The translations under genes and the position numbers were made by a program. Shown piece by piece: positions 26,189-34,706 of a stretch of 64,000 bases of DNA (its first letter is position 1; the number at the start of each line of letters is the position of its first letter). Under the pieces are notes generated by a model that saw only the letters and a program-made list of their open reading frames with translations, was not told where the DNA came from and did not search any database. This stretch comes from Tolypothrix campylonemoides VB511288 (lineage in GTDB: Bacteria; Cyanobacteriota; Cyanobacteriia; Cyanobacteriales; Nostocaceae): contig JXCB02000001.1 of NCBI GenBank assembly GCA_000828075.3, forward strand, positions 1,004,155-1,068,154. Reading direction: 5' to 3'.

Positions 26189-27940
26189 ATGAACGGATTC
26201 AAAAACGGATTCAAAAACAGTTGTATGGAAACTATTTATGGAAATATTCAAGGATTAAAATCTAGTCAGAGTAAAAAGCTGCAACAACTTTACGAACAAC
26301 GGCAACCCTCGCATACCGTAACTACGCCGGAATTCGCTCAAGCCTTGGCAGCAATCAGTACAGAAATCCATCAACCCGTGTGCAGCTATATCAATAGGCG
26401 CGGGCAGGTGATCCGAGTCGCAGTCGGAACGCCGAGTCAAACTCAAATTCCCCCGGAACAGCTACCTCGGCATAGTGCGGAACGCTTGAGCGGGATTCAC
26501 TGCGTTGCCACTCAATTCAAATCAGTGCCACCTGATGAAGCCGCGCTGATTGCAATGGCACGCCAGCGTTTAGATGCTCTGGTGGTGCTAACCGTAGCTG
26601 ACGGCAAAGATGGAAGGCGGGGTAAAGAAGCTACTGGCGATATTAAAGAAGCTTTCTTAGCTCATATTGTCCCCGACCCACAAAACCCTTGGGTGATTTC
26701 TCCTCCCCTGAGTTTAGATGACTTAACTGAGCAAGATTTTGACGACTTAGTTGATGAATGGGAGAGGGAGATTTCTGAATCTGGCGATGGAATGCCATTT
26801 CAGGAGATTGTATCTGACTCTGACAAAGTGCTGTTGGTGGGATTGAAGACAGATGACATTTCTCAGCAGCGGTTTGAAGATGGACTGCAAGAACTAGCAC
26901 GGTTGGTGGAAACTGCTGGTGGAACTGTAGCAGACATAGTGCAACAAAAGCGAAGTAGCCCCCATCCCCAAACTGTCGTAGGTCAGGGAAAAATTGAGGA
27001 AATTGCCCTTCAAGCTCAGAAACTGGGAGCTAATCTGATTGTCTTTGACCGAGATATTTCTCCATCTCAAGCCCGCAACTTGGAAAACGAGATTGGCATC
27101 CGAGTTGTAGACCGAACGGAAGTTATTCTAGATATTTTCGCTCAACGCGCTCAATCCCAAGCAGGTAAATTGCAGGTAGAACTGGCGCAATTAGAATATA
27201 TGTTGCCTCGGTTGCGCGGTCAAGGTCGCGAGATGTCCAGGCTAGGAGGCGGAATTGGGACGCGAGGACCTGGTGAAACCAAACTAGAGACGGAACGGCG
27301 AGCAATTCAAAGGCGTATTGCACAACTTCAGCAGGAAGTCAACCAATTACAGGCACATCGCGCCCGCATCAGACAACAGCGACAACAGCAAGAAATTCCT
27401 GCTGTCGCCTTAGTTGGTTACACCAATGCTGGGAAGTCCACTTTGCTGAATGTGTTAACCCATGCTGAAGTTTATACGGCGGATCAACTGTTTGCCACCC
27501 TCGACCCGACAACGCGAAAGCTGGTCATTACAGAGCCAGAAACTCAGGAACGCAGGACAATTCTGCTAACAGATACCGTAGGGTTTATTCACGAACTCCC
27601 GCCACCCTTGGTGGATGCGTTCCGCGCCACCCTAGAGGAAGTCACTGAAGCAGATGTGTTGCTTCATGTTGTTGATTTGTCGCATCCAGCTTGGGAAAGC
27701 CACATTGCGAGTGTAGAGGAAGTGCTTGCAGAAATGCCAACTCTTTCTGATCCTACTTTGATTGCTTTTAACAAAGTTGACCAAGTAGATAGCGAAACTC
27801 TGGCTTTAGCTGGGCAAAAGTACCCGGAAGCCGTGTTTATTTCAGCGACACAGCGCCTAGGCTTAGATACTTTACGCCAGCGATTACTGCAAGTGATTGA
27901 CCAACCCGTTGAGGCAATTTCAGTCACACAAGATTCATAG
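26189..27940 (+). CDS. hflX: GTPase HflX
   Basis: A ribosome-associated GTPase that splits or rescues stalled ribosomes under stress. The N-terminal HflX domain includes VVGQGKIEEIALQAQ and the conserved GGIGTRGPGETKLE; the G domain has P-loop GYTNAGKST, DTVGFI (G3) and NKVD (G4). The long N-terminal extension (about 200 residues) is usual in cyanobacterial HflX. The true start is probably ATG 26225 (METIYGN), giving 571 residues; the 12 extra codons upstream come from a GGATTCAAAAAC tandem duplication. It is followed 16 nt later by the isoaspartyl peptidase gene. Confidence 0.94.
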   Translation: MNGFKNGFKNSCMETIYGNIQGLKSSQSKKLQQLYEQRQPSHTVTTPEFAQALAAISTEIHQPVCSYINRRGQVIRVAVGTPSQTQIPPEQLPRHSAERLSGIHCVATQFKSVPPDEAALIAMARQRLDALVVLTVADGKDGRRGKEATGDIKEAFLAHIVPDPQNPWVISPPLSLDDLTEQDFDDLVDEWEREISESGDGMPFQEIVSDSDKVLLVGLKTDDISQQRFEDGLQELARLVETAGGTVADIVQQKRSSPHPQTVVGQGKIEEIALQAQKLGANLIVFDRDISPSQARNLENEIGIRVVDRTEVILDIFAQRAQSQAGKLQVELAQLEYMLPRLRGQGREMSRLGGGIGTRGPGETKLETERRAIQRRIAQLQQEVNQLQAHRARIRQQRQQQEIPAVALVGYTNAGKSTLLNVLTHAEVYTADQLFATLDPTTRKLVITEPETQERRTILLTDTVGFIHELPPPLVDAFRATLEEVTEADVLLHVVDLSHPAWESHIASVEEVLAEMPTLSDPTLIAFNKVDQVDSETLALAGQKYPEAVFISATQRLGLDTLRQRLLQVIDQPVEAISVTQDS

Positions 27941-27956
27941 GAAAAGAAGGAAATTT

Positions 27957-28859
27957 ATGACACTAGCTATTATCGTTCATGGTGGAGCGAAAAGCATTTC
28001 AGAGGATAAAGTTGCAGCCAACAATGCTGGGTGCTTGGCAGCAGTAGAGGCAGGTTGGGCAGTGCTGACTAAGGGAGGCACTGCTGCAGAAGCCGTTGAG
28101 GCAGCCATCCGCGTTCTAGAAGCTGACCCGACCTTTAACGCCAGTCTGGGCGCGAGTCTCAACACTGAGGGAGAGGTAGCACTAGACGCAGCGATCATGG
28201 AGGGCGATACCTTAGGTTGGGGCGCAGTGGCAGCAGTTCAGGGTGTACGTCATCCAATCTCGGTGGCACGGAAGATTATGGATGAAAAACCCAGGATGCT
28301 AGTGGCGCGCCATGCAGAACGCTTTGCGGCAGACAACGGAGCGGAGATGTGTAAAAAAGAAGACTTGATATCTGATGAGACGTGGCAGGAGTGGAAAGAG
28401 GAGCAGGAGGTTCCCGATCGCCCCAACACCATTGGCTGTGTAGCTTTGGATGCTAACGGCATCTTAGTAGCTGGAACCTCAACAGGGGGCTTAATGAATC
28501 AGCAACCTGGTCGCGTTGGCGATAGCGCGATCGTTGGCAGTGGCTTGTACGCTGACAATAAACTCGGCGCTTGCTCAACAACGGGTGATGGCGAGTCGAT
28601 TATCCCGGTGGTTCTGGCGAAAACTGCGATCGATTTCCTAGATGGAGACAGACATCCAGACGAAGCAGCGCAGATGGCGATTGAGACTTTGAAATCTAAG
28701 GTTACAGGAGAGGCTGGCTGTATTGTTTTAGACACTCAGGGACGGGTTGGCTGGGCTTATAACTCGCAAGACATGGCTTGTGGTTATATGACCACAGAAC
28801 TGGACAAACCAGCTGTGTTTACCAAAAAAGAACCTAGTACTGTGTCAGCTTTGGTTTGA
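27957..28859 (+). CDS. Isoaspartyl peptidase / plant-type L-asparaginase
   Basis: A 300-residue Ntn-hydrolase precursor. It autocleaves before the Thr in PNTIGCVALDANG (near 160), giving alpha and beta chains with Thr as nucleophile; substrate loop GSGLYADNKLGACSTTGDGE is typical. It hydrolyses isoaspartyl dipeptides and asparagine, and in cyanobacteria works downstream of cyanophycinase on beta-Asp-Arg. The start ATG 27957 has AAGAAGGAAA just upstream; the frame could open earlier at 27897, inside hflX. The tight spacing suggests co-transcription with hflX. No cyanophycin gene is adjacent. Confidence 0.93.
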   Translation: MTLAIIVHGGAKSISEDKVAANNAGCLAAVEAGWAVLTKGGTAAEAVEAAIRVLEADPTFNASLGASLNTEGEVALDAAIMEGDTLGWGAVAAVQGVRHPISVARKIMDEKPRMLVARHAERFAADNGAEMCKKEDLISDETWQEWKEEQEVPDRPNTIGCVALDANGILVAGTSTGGLMNQQPGRVGDSAIVGSGLYADNKLGACSTTGDGESIIPVVLAKTAIDFLDGDRHPDEAAQMAIETLKSKVTGEAGCIVLDTQGRVGWAYNSQDMACGYMTTELDKPAVFTKKEPSTVSALV

Positions 28860-28969
28860 GCAATTGATATTTTTTAAAGTTCTTTTGCTGCAAAGCTTTT
28901 GAAATCTAGCTATTCCTCAAAGCTTGCTTGCCAGACTACTAGTACTGTGTCACATCAACTTTGTGGCGT

Positions 28970-29018
28970 TTGTAGTAAGCGCTTAAGCGCTTAAAGAGGA
29001 CTAAAGTCCTCACTACAA
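28970..29018. repeat. Multi-stem palindromic repeat in hflX-operon downstream spacer
   Basis: Outer stem TTGTAGT / ACTACAA, with inner palindromes AAGCGCTTAAGCGCTT and AGGACTAAAGTCCT. It is the only structure seen between 28860 and 29177 and may act as a terminator or as a mobile repeat. Confidence 0.45.
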
Positions 29019-29177
29019 GCCAATCAAAATAAATGGGATAGACCACTAGGCGTCAGTGACATTAGTGCGGAATTTTTCACGAATCCGTTTCTGCTTGCGG
29101 ATAGAGGAATCAAAATTCCGCAACTAATACCTTGTTGTCAGGTAGATGCAGCAACTGGGTCTTGAAAACATTTTTTT

Positions 29178-30452
29178 ATGAGCTTAACATCCAAGTTTCA
29201 GTATTTTCACGGTTGTTCTTTTTCTGATTTATTTGCTAAAGACATTGCCGATGCACATTATGGGCTGATTTTAAATTACCCTGCGACTGCTAGTTGGGCT
29301 GCTTACCCCAACACAAAAAAATACTTTATTCAAGATGGCAGTAGTGAAGCTACTAAAACTCCCTTCAACAAGCTTTGCCAGAAAGAACCTTGGAAAAATC
29401 TGGCTGTATTAGGTGATGCTATTCCAGGAATTGCCATTATTGAGCCGCCAAAGTTGTTGATGAACTACTGGCGGGAGCATTTTGACTTTAGGTATAGCAG
29501 TATGCAGATGCTAGACTGCTCGCTTTATCTGGATGACCTCAGCCAGAGCGATCGCTTTGACAAACTCATCACTTTATTTCCGTTTGATAATCTAAAACCT
29601 GAAAAACACGCCGTTGATCCGGAGACTCACTACCGATTGCTTGACAAAGTGACGCTAGCCGAGCTAGGCGTGCAATGTCCGAAATACGAGAGTTACAATC
29701 TGCACACTAAGAGTCTCGAAGACATTCAGTTACCGGAACAATTCCCCTACTTGATCAAAACGTCCCACGGACTTTCAGGAGAAGGCACTTATATTATCAA
29801 AAGCGCCAGCGATCTCAACTACTGCTTTGAAGAACTGAGGAAGTATCTAGATCATAAACTGCTGAATACAATTATTGTCTCAGAGTTCGTCAAGAATGCG
29901 GTGCACAACTACTGCGTGCAGTTCTATCTCAACAAAGCGGGAGATATAACGCTCATCGGTACTACAAGCCAACTCGTCACAGAGGAGGGCACCTATTTAG
30001 GGGGACTGATTCACTACCGCGAGACGGACATGAGCAAATTCTTTGAGATGATAGCCGCCATTGGTGAGTATGCTCATAAAGTCGGTTATTTCGGCTTTAT
30101 TGGCTTCGACGTGTTGGAAGATAAAGACGGACAGCTTTATGCGATCGATGCCAATTTCCGAATCAATGGCTCAACTCCACTCTGCTTACAGCGCCATACC
30201 CTACTGAAACTGGGAAAGGAAGTGGCTAAATATTCTACTGACTACCGCATGGATGGGACATTGGACTCAATTCTAGTGACCCTGAAACCAGAACTGGATC
30301 GCAAAGACTTTATCATCCTGTCGGCTTTAGAGAAGGTCAAATACGGAAAAATTTATACCGAAATTTCCGGGATTGTGACTGGAGAGACAATCGAGGAAAT
30401 GCAGCACATTGAGAAGAACCTACAGGATAAGGGATTGCAGTCGTTTGCTTAA
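29178..30452 (+). CDS. ATP-grasp domain ligase of unknown substrate
   Basis: A 424-residue protein. The middle holds an ATP-grasp fold: FPYLIKTSHGLSGEGTYII (nucleotide-binding lysine and glycine loop, about 193-211), IVSEFV, and the metal-binding end GFIGFDVLEDKDGQLYAIDANFRINGS (about 312-338), where Asp replaces the more usual Glu before Asn. The N-terminal 150 residues resemble a pre-ATP-grasp domain. Family chemistry: ATP-dependent joining of a carboxylate to an amine, thiol or similar through an acyl phosphate. It resembles peptide/amino-acid ligases of natural-product pathways more than core metabolic enzymes, but the substrate is unknown. The following gene encodes a small membrane protein. 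Confidence 0.75.
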   Translation: MSLTSKFQYFHGCSFSDLFAKDIADAHYGLILNYPATASWAAYPNTKKYFIQDGSSEATKTPFNKLCQKEPWKNLAVLGDAIPGIAIIEPPKLLMNYWREHFDFRYSSMQMLDCSLYLDDLSQSDRFDKLITLFPFDNLKPEKHAVDPETHYRLLDKVTLAELGVQCPKYESYNLHTKSLEDIQLPEQFPYLIKTSHGLSGEGTYIIKSASDLNYCFEELRKYLDHKLLNTIIVSEFVKNAVHNYCVQFYLNKAGDITLIGTTSQLVTEEGTYLGGLIHYRETDMSKFFEMIAAIGEYAHKVGYFGFIGFDVLEDKDGQLYAIDANFRINGSTPLCLQRHTLLKLGKEVAKYSTDYRMDGTLDSILVTLKPELDRKDFIILSALEKVKYGKIYTEISGIVTGETIEEMQHIEKNLQDKGLQSFA

Positions 30453-30485
30453 ACAGCATGATCATTTGTTAGAGAAGCATAAAAA

Positions 30486-30920
30486 ATGGTACCAACTCTT
30501 GATGACCCTAAGCGCCTTTCAATTGCAAATAATCAAATGACATGGAAGTATATATTTCAACTTAAGGCTGTGATTAATTGGGTCGAATCTGTGTTTTTGC
30601 TGTTATCCGACCAATCGATTCGTGAGTTGCTTGGTGAGAAACCTCTGATCAATTCTGAATATTCACACCTGTTTATCGTGTTGGTCTTCGTTATCGGGAT
30701 TGGCTATTGGTGGGTTGGTCAGGACATTGAGCGCAATCACGGCATCATAAAACTTGGAATTATCGGGCAATCTTCGGTCTTCGTTGTGCTAGCTTATCAC
30801 ACTTTAGTAGGTAGGCTTCACCCATTTTATTTAGTTCCAGGTGTTATTGACCTTGTCTTTGCGATTCTCTTTGTTGTGTTTTTAAACTCCTACACTCGAA
30901 CTAAACCGGCTCTCGAGTGA
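30486..30920 (+). CDS. Small integral membrane protein (unknown)
   Basis: A 144-residue protein with about three to four hydrophobic segments (near 28-45, 62-78, 92-107 and 115-133) and a charged C-terminus. No family recognised. It starts 33 nt after the ATP-grasp gene on the same strand, so it may be co-transcribed and could anchor or export its product, which is inference. A palindromic CACAGATG repeat follows it. Confidence 0.65.
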   Translation: MVPTLDDPKRLSIANNQMTWKYIFQLKAVINWVESVFLLLSDQSIRELLGEKPLINSEYSHLFIVLVFVIGIGYWWVGQDIERNHGIIKLGIIGQSSVFVVLAYHTLVGRLHPFYLVPGVIDLVFAILFVVFLNSYTRTKPALE

Positions 30921-30976
30921 TTTCTAGTGGTCTTTGTCATTAAATAAGAGTGCAAAGGTCAATTTTATGGAAATGA

Positions 30977-31042
30977 AACCACAGATGCACACAGATAAAC
31001 ACAGATGAATTATCTGTTTACATCTGTGTTCATCTGTTTGTA
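30977..31042. repeat. CACAGATG palindromic repeat, full hairpin
   Basis: ACAGATGCACACAGATAAAC pairs with the complement ending ATCTGTGTTCATCTGT, a stem of over 20 bp with few mismatches. Family members lie at 17848 and 21356. Confidence 0.55.
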
Positions 31043-31069
31043 TGTGACTTAATAGCGAGAAAACTCATC

Positions 31070-31621
31070 ATGCCACAAAAAAATGGTCCTTGGACAATAC
31101 AAGAAACAAACGAGAAATACCACGATTCGTTTATTCATGTTTGTGAAGACCAAGTTCTACGACCTGACGGGCAACCTGGTAAGTATGCCACCGTTAAAAT
31201 GAAACCTGCTGTTGCTATTCTACCGATAGATAACGATGGTTACGTCTATCTGGTTCGGCAATTTCGCTATGTTCTTGGTAAAGATAGTATAGAAGTTGTA
31301 TGTGGTGCAGTTGAGGAGGATGAACCTAAGATTGAGGCAGCAAAACGTGAAATTGAAGAAGAAGTTGGAATCAAAGCATCGGAATTGATTGAGCTAGGTC
31401 TCGTTGATTTAGATACATCGATTGTTCATTGTCCCGTGCAGATGTTTCTGGCAAAGCAGTTAACTTTTACAGAAGCACATCAAGAAGGAACGGAAACAAT
31501 ACAAACAGTTAAAGTGACTTTCGATGCAGCGGTACAAATGGTGATGGATAACACAATTACACACGCGCCAAGCTGTGTGCTAATTCTTAAAGCACGTCAC
31601 GGATATATCAACTCTAACTAA
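31070..31621 (+). CDS. NUDIX hydrolase, ADP-ribose pyrophosphatase type
   Basis: A 183-residue NUDIX protein. The Nudix box is complete: G at CGAVEEDE, then seven residues, REIEEEVGI (about 78-101), with the Glu pair binding magnesium. The preceding YLVRQFRYVLGKDSIEVVCG fits the ADP-sugar pyrophosphatase branch, which cleaves ADP-ribose or related nucleotide sugars to AMP. Cytoplasmic. Its TAA stop overlaps the next start as TAATG, so translation is coupled. Confidence 0.88.
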   Translation: MPQKNGPWTIQETNEKYHDSFIHVCEDQVLRPDGQPGKYATVKMKPAVAILPIDNDGYVYLVRQFRYVLGKDSIEVVCGAVEEDEPKIEAAKREIEEEVGIKASELIELGLVDLDTSIVHCPVQMFLAKQLTFTEAHQEGTETIQTVKVTFDAAVQMVMDNTITHAPSCVLILKARHGYINSN

Positions 31622-32214
31622 TGGTAAACGTTAATATAAAACAAGGAAGAAAACAAGGAATTGCATACACTTGGGGGTCTACGCCTGAAGAGAGGCTGAT
31701 GCCGTTTCCATGCGATCGCTACATAGAAAATAGTGACGAGGCATATTTCCGAGCCATAAATGTAAAAGCACCAACTCAGATTTTATTTCGATGGCTATGT
31801 CAACTAAAAGTTGGGTCTTACAGTTATGACTGGATTGACCGCCTCGAAAGGATATTTTTTCCGGTTAAAGATTCAATATCAGACCCTCCAAGTCCAAAAA
31901 AACTGCTTCCAGGTGTGGAAAATTTAGCGCCTGCTCAAAGAATTATGGGTGTTTTTAAACTTGTTGAATTTGAAGAAAATCGACATTTAACAATAGTAAT
32001 GGATGACGAACGAGCTATTACAATGTTTGGTAACATTGCAGCTAGTTATGTCATTTTCCCAATAACGGAAAACACTTGTCGCCTGATTCTCAAGGGGCAT
32101 ATTCGTTATCCCCGAAATATCTTTTGGTCATGGATACGCTGGGTTTTGCCGTGGGGAGACTTATTGATGATGCGCCAGCAATTTTTAAGGTTAAAAAATC
32201 TAGCAGAATCTTAA
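31621..32214 (+). CDS. SRPBCC-fold hypothetical protein
   Basis: A 197-residue protein with a START/Bet-v1-like (SRPBCC) layout: an N-terminal strand after TWGSTPEERLMPFPCDRYI, then INVKAPTQILFRWLCQLKVGSYSYDW (typical beta-alpha opening), and a long C-terminal helix with WGDLLMMRQQFLRLK. Such folds bind hydrophobic ligands; no catalytic residue is evident. Start ATG overlaps the NUDIX stop by one base. The ligand is unknown. Confidence 0.72.
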   Translation: MVNVNIKQGRKQGIAYTWGSTPEERLMPFPCDRYIENSDEAYFRAINVKAPTQILFRWLCQLKVGSYSYDWIDRLERIFFPVKDSISDPPSPKKLLPGVENLAPAQRIMGVFKLVEFEENRHLTIVMDDERAITMFGNIAASYVIFPITENTCRLILKGHIRYPRNIFWSWIRWVLPWGDLLMMRQQFLRLKNLAES

Positions 32215-32247
32215 GCTAACTGTAGCGGTGAGGTGAAGATTTAGAAC

Positions 32248-32649
32248 ATGAAAAAATACAAAATAGTCTTGCAAATCATACTTGCGATCGGGATGGTAGT
32301 CGTTGGTGCTTTGCACTTTACCCACCCAGGTGGATTTGAGAAAATTGTACCGGACTTTCTTCCCCACCATTTGGCATTTGTTTACACTAGCGGGTTTTTG
32401 GAAGTTTTGGCTGGGGTAGGATTATTAATTCCTGGTGTCAGCCGTTATGCAGCATGGCTTCTAGTTGTACTTTATATTGCTGTTTTTCCCGCTAATGTTT
32501 ATCAGGCAATTAATAACATCAAGGTTGCAGCATTGCCACACGATCCACCACTGATTTGGTTGCGACTACCCTTTCAGGCTTTCTTAGTTGTTTGGGCTTG
32601 GTGGTTCACCAGAGAAGAACCAGAGAAGAGAGTAACAACAAACAACTGA
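32248..32649 (+). CDS. DoxX-family small membrane protein
   Basis: A 133-residue protein with four hydrophobic helices: IILAIGMVVVGALHF, an FVYTSGFLEVLAGVGLLIP segment, WLLVVLYIAVFPANVYQA and a C-terminal AFLVVWAWW. The GFLEVLAGVGLLIP pattern is typical of the DoxX/DoxD-like group, whose biochemical role is unsettled (quinone or thiol redox has been suggested). A GAGGTGAAG site precedes the ATG. The next gene starts at the base after its stop. Confidence 0.82.
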   Translation: MKKYKIVLQIILAIGMVVVGALHFTHPGGFEKIVPDFLPHHLAFVYTSGFLEVLAGVGLLIPGVSRYAAWLLVVLYIAVFPANVYQAINNIKVAALPHDPPLIWLRLPFQAFLVVWAWWFTREEPEKRVTTNN

Positions 32650-33375
32650 ATGGGTAAGCTGCAAATCGGTACAAGTGGTTGGGTTTATAAACATTGGATG
32701 GGCATTTTCTATCCATCACATTTGCCTAGTGACCAGCAACTATCATTTTACGCCCAGCACTTTTCCAGTGTAGAAATTAACTTTTCTTTCTACCGTTTGC
32801 CAGAGCGGTCTGTGTTTGAAAGTTGGCGTGAGCAAACACCACCAGGGTTTCTTTTTGCCGTCAAAGGTAGCCGCTACCTGACTCATATGAAAAAGTTGAA
32901 AGACCCCGAAGAGCCGCTGTCTCGGTTGATGGAACGGGTAGAAGGCTTGCAAGAAAAGCTTGGTCCGATTTTATTTCAGTTTCCTCACACTTGGCACCTC
33001 AATCTTGAGCGTCTTCAGTCCTTTTTAGAGTTATTGCAAACGTACAGGCAACAACGATTTACCTTTGAATTCCGTCACTCTAGTTGGCTGATTCCACAAG
33101 TGTACAAATTACTCGAAAATGCTAGTGTAGCTCTTTGTCTGCCAGTTAGTCCAACCGTACCGCTAGATGTTCGCCTGACTGCACCTTGGACTTATATTCG
33201 TATGCATACTGGACAATATGGTGTTGGTTACAGTGATGAAGAAGTATCTATTTGGGCGAACCGTATCCGCTTATTTTTGCAACAGAAAGCTGACGTGTAC
33301 ATATACTTCAACAATGACCCTGATGGTCATGCTATCCGCAATGCTCAGCACCTGTGCAGGTTGCTGGGGTATTGA
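32650..33375 (+). CDS. DUF72 (YecE-like) TIM-barrel protein
   Basis: A 241-residue member of DUF72. Conserved pieces: IGTSGWVYKHWMGIFYP near the start, SSVEINFSFYRLPE, FLFAVKGSRYLTHMKKL, LGPILFQFPHTWH, FEFRHSSWL and the C-terminal VYIYFNNDPDGHAIRNA. The fold is a TIM barrel; no substrate is established, although the conserved acidic and histidine residues suggest a hydrolase or binding role. It is the last of a four-gene same-strand run with touching or overlapping boundaries. Confidence 0.9.
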   Translation: MGKLQIGTSGWVYKHWMGIFYPSHLPSDQQLSFYAQHFSSVEINFSFYRLPERSVFESWREQTPPGFLFAVKGSRYLTHMKKLKDPEEPLSRLMERVEGLQEKLGPILFQFPHTWHLNLERLQSFLELLQTYRQQRFTFEFRHSSWLIPQVYKLLENASVALCLPVSPTVPLDVRLTAPWTYIRMHTGQYGVGYSDEEVSIWANRIRLFLQQKADVYIYFNNDPDGHAIRNAQHLCRLLGY

Positions 33376-33401
33376 TAACTAGCATTCCTTGAAATGTTGG
33401 T

Positions 33402-33692
33402 TCATTTTTTCTGCGTGGCAAAAACGCACCACATGATAAAGACCGTAAACCCTACATAGCCTAATACAGTTAGCCATTCTTGCCACCTACTAAATGTGCC
33501 GTTCATCAACTTTAGCCTGTTGTAAATGATGTTGTATTCTCGCACATCTACACCTACGGCATCGGCAGCTTTTGCAACAGTGGCGAGGGTAGTGTTGAAC
33601 CCAACGATCCAAGAGACGGAATTGCCGTTGTTGGTTTGCTGTTGCCCATCGCGTCCCGCACTGTCCCGAATCGCGATCGCTCGCGCTTCCAT
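33402..33692 (-). pseudogene. IF-2 C-terminal fragment fused to a membrane segment
   Basis: A 96-residue frame. Residues about 28-60 (IVGFNTTLATVAKAADAVGV and DVREYNIIYN) match the end of domain III of bacterial translation initiation factor IF-2 (InfB), which in cyanobacteria reads GFNTTLA...AGVDVREYNIIY. The G domain and fMet-tRNA-binding domain are absent. After the match the sequence changes to one hydrophobic segment (about 74-92, VLGYVGFTVFIMWCVFA). It is either a chimeric pseudogene made by rearrangement or a small novel membrane protein. Convergent with the DUF72 gene; no clear ribosome site. Confidence 0.55.
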
Positions 33693-34706
33693 GCGGTTGT
33701 GTGTTCCTAGCTAACGAAAAGATGAGAAATTTCTTTTTGTAAACAGATAATGTGAAGCAGCACCCCGCGCCTTACTCTTGAAATAGGTAGCACTCAGGGC
33801 AAACACTGGAATGTCAACAAGAACGTCTCAATTTCAACAAGACATTGCGCCTACTACAGTGCTATGTAGGGCTATCGCTTTAACTGGAGAAAAATAACTC
33901 AAATGATCAATTTTGATTCTTGTATTAATACATTAACCAAGGTTTTTGTCAAGACTAATTTAGATACAGTTGCAATGGTAGTGCTACGCCATTGCATTGT
34001 ATACCTGCTCCATTAAGATGATATCAATGAGGCGTAGAAACTCTTCTAGTGTTGTCTTGCCGAAAGTAGCTAAGACGATAATTCTCCGTGAAAACTAAGA
34101 ATCCTTTACAAAAATAATAACTCCCAAGAAGGAGTTTGTGAAAATTGAAATTATATTATCCTAGGTAATATAGGACTTATTTGATAAAAATATTTATCAT
34201 AATAAAACTCCTCGAAAATAAGGGTTATTTCATTCTTCCTGAATTTGCCATAAACTCAAGTTCTAGAGCAAGTAGCTTAAGTTGGTTTTAACAAACTAAA
34301 ATTCTGAGTTTGATTCCGTCCGTTAAAACGGGCTTCAGCTATTAGCGAGAGTACTTGCGTACCGAGGTTCCCTCTGACCAAAACAAAGTGTCCGTGCCGG
34401 AAATTTATTTCCGGGTGGTCGTCCATAGAATGAAATAGGCTTGTCTGAAAAATTGTGTAGGAAACCAAAATTATGACTTTTGCGTGACAGATTTTGGTTA
34501 TAAGTTGATACGCGTTTAAGTTCCACTTTTTTGTGTTGAGGCAGTCCATAGTTAATACTTGCTATGGACTGTCTTCACGAGTAAGTAAGCAATTTCAATG
34601 CGTCACAGCTTATTTATGAAATTCTCTATAGCGTTTACTTATTAATGCTGGTAGGGGAAGCAGTTGCGATTACAGGATTTAACTTTTTAAATATTGGCTA
34701 GACAGT
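33693..34706. other. Gene-poor spacer with hairpins
   Basis: No supported gene. Visible structures: the perfect palindrome CCGGAAATTTATTTCCGG near 34397-34414 and a 10-bp stem CAGTCCATAG / CTATGGACTG at 34542-34571. A minus-strand open frame at 34277-34549 spans both; it has no recognisable domain and may be a decayed insertion element. Confidence 0.4.

Noticed and set aside
34277..34549. Minus-strand 90-codon open frame
   Set aside because: Spans two palindromes and has no recognisable domain or ribosome site; more likely repeat or relic DNA.
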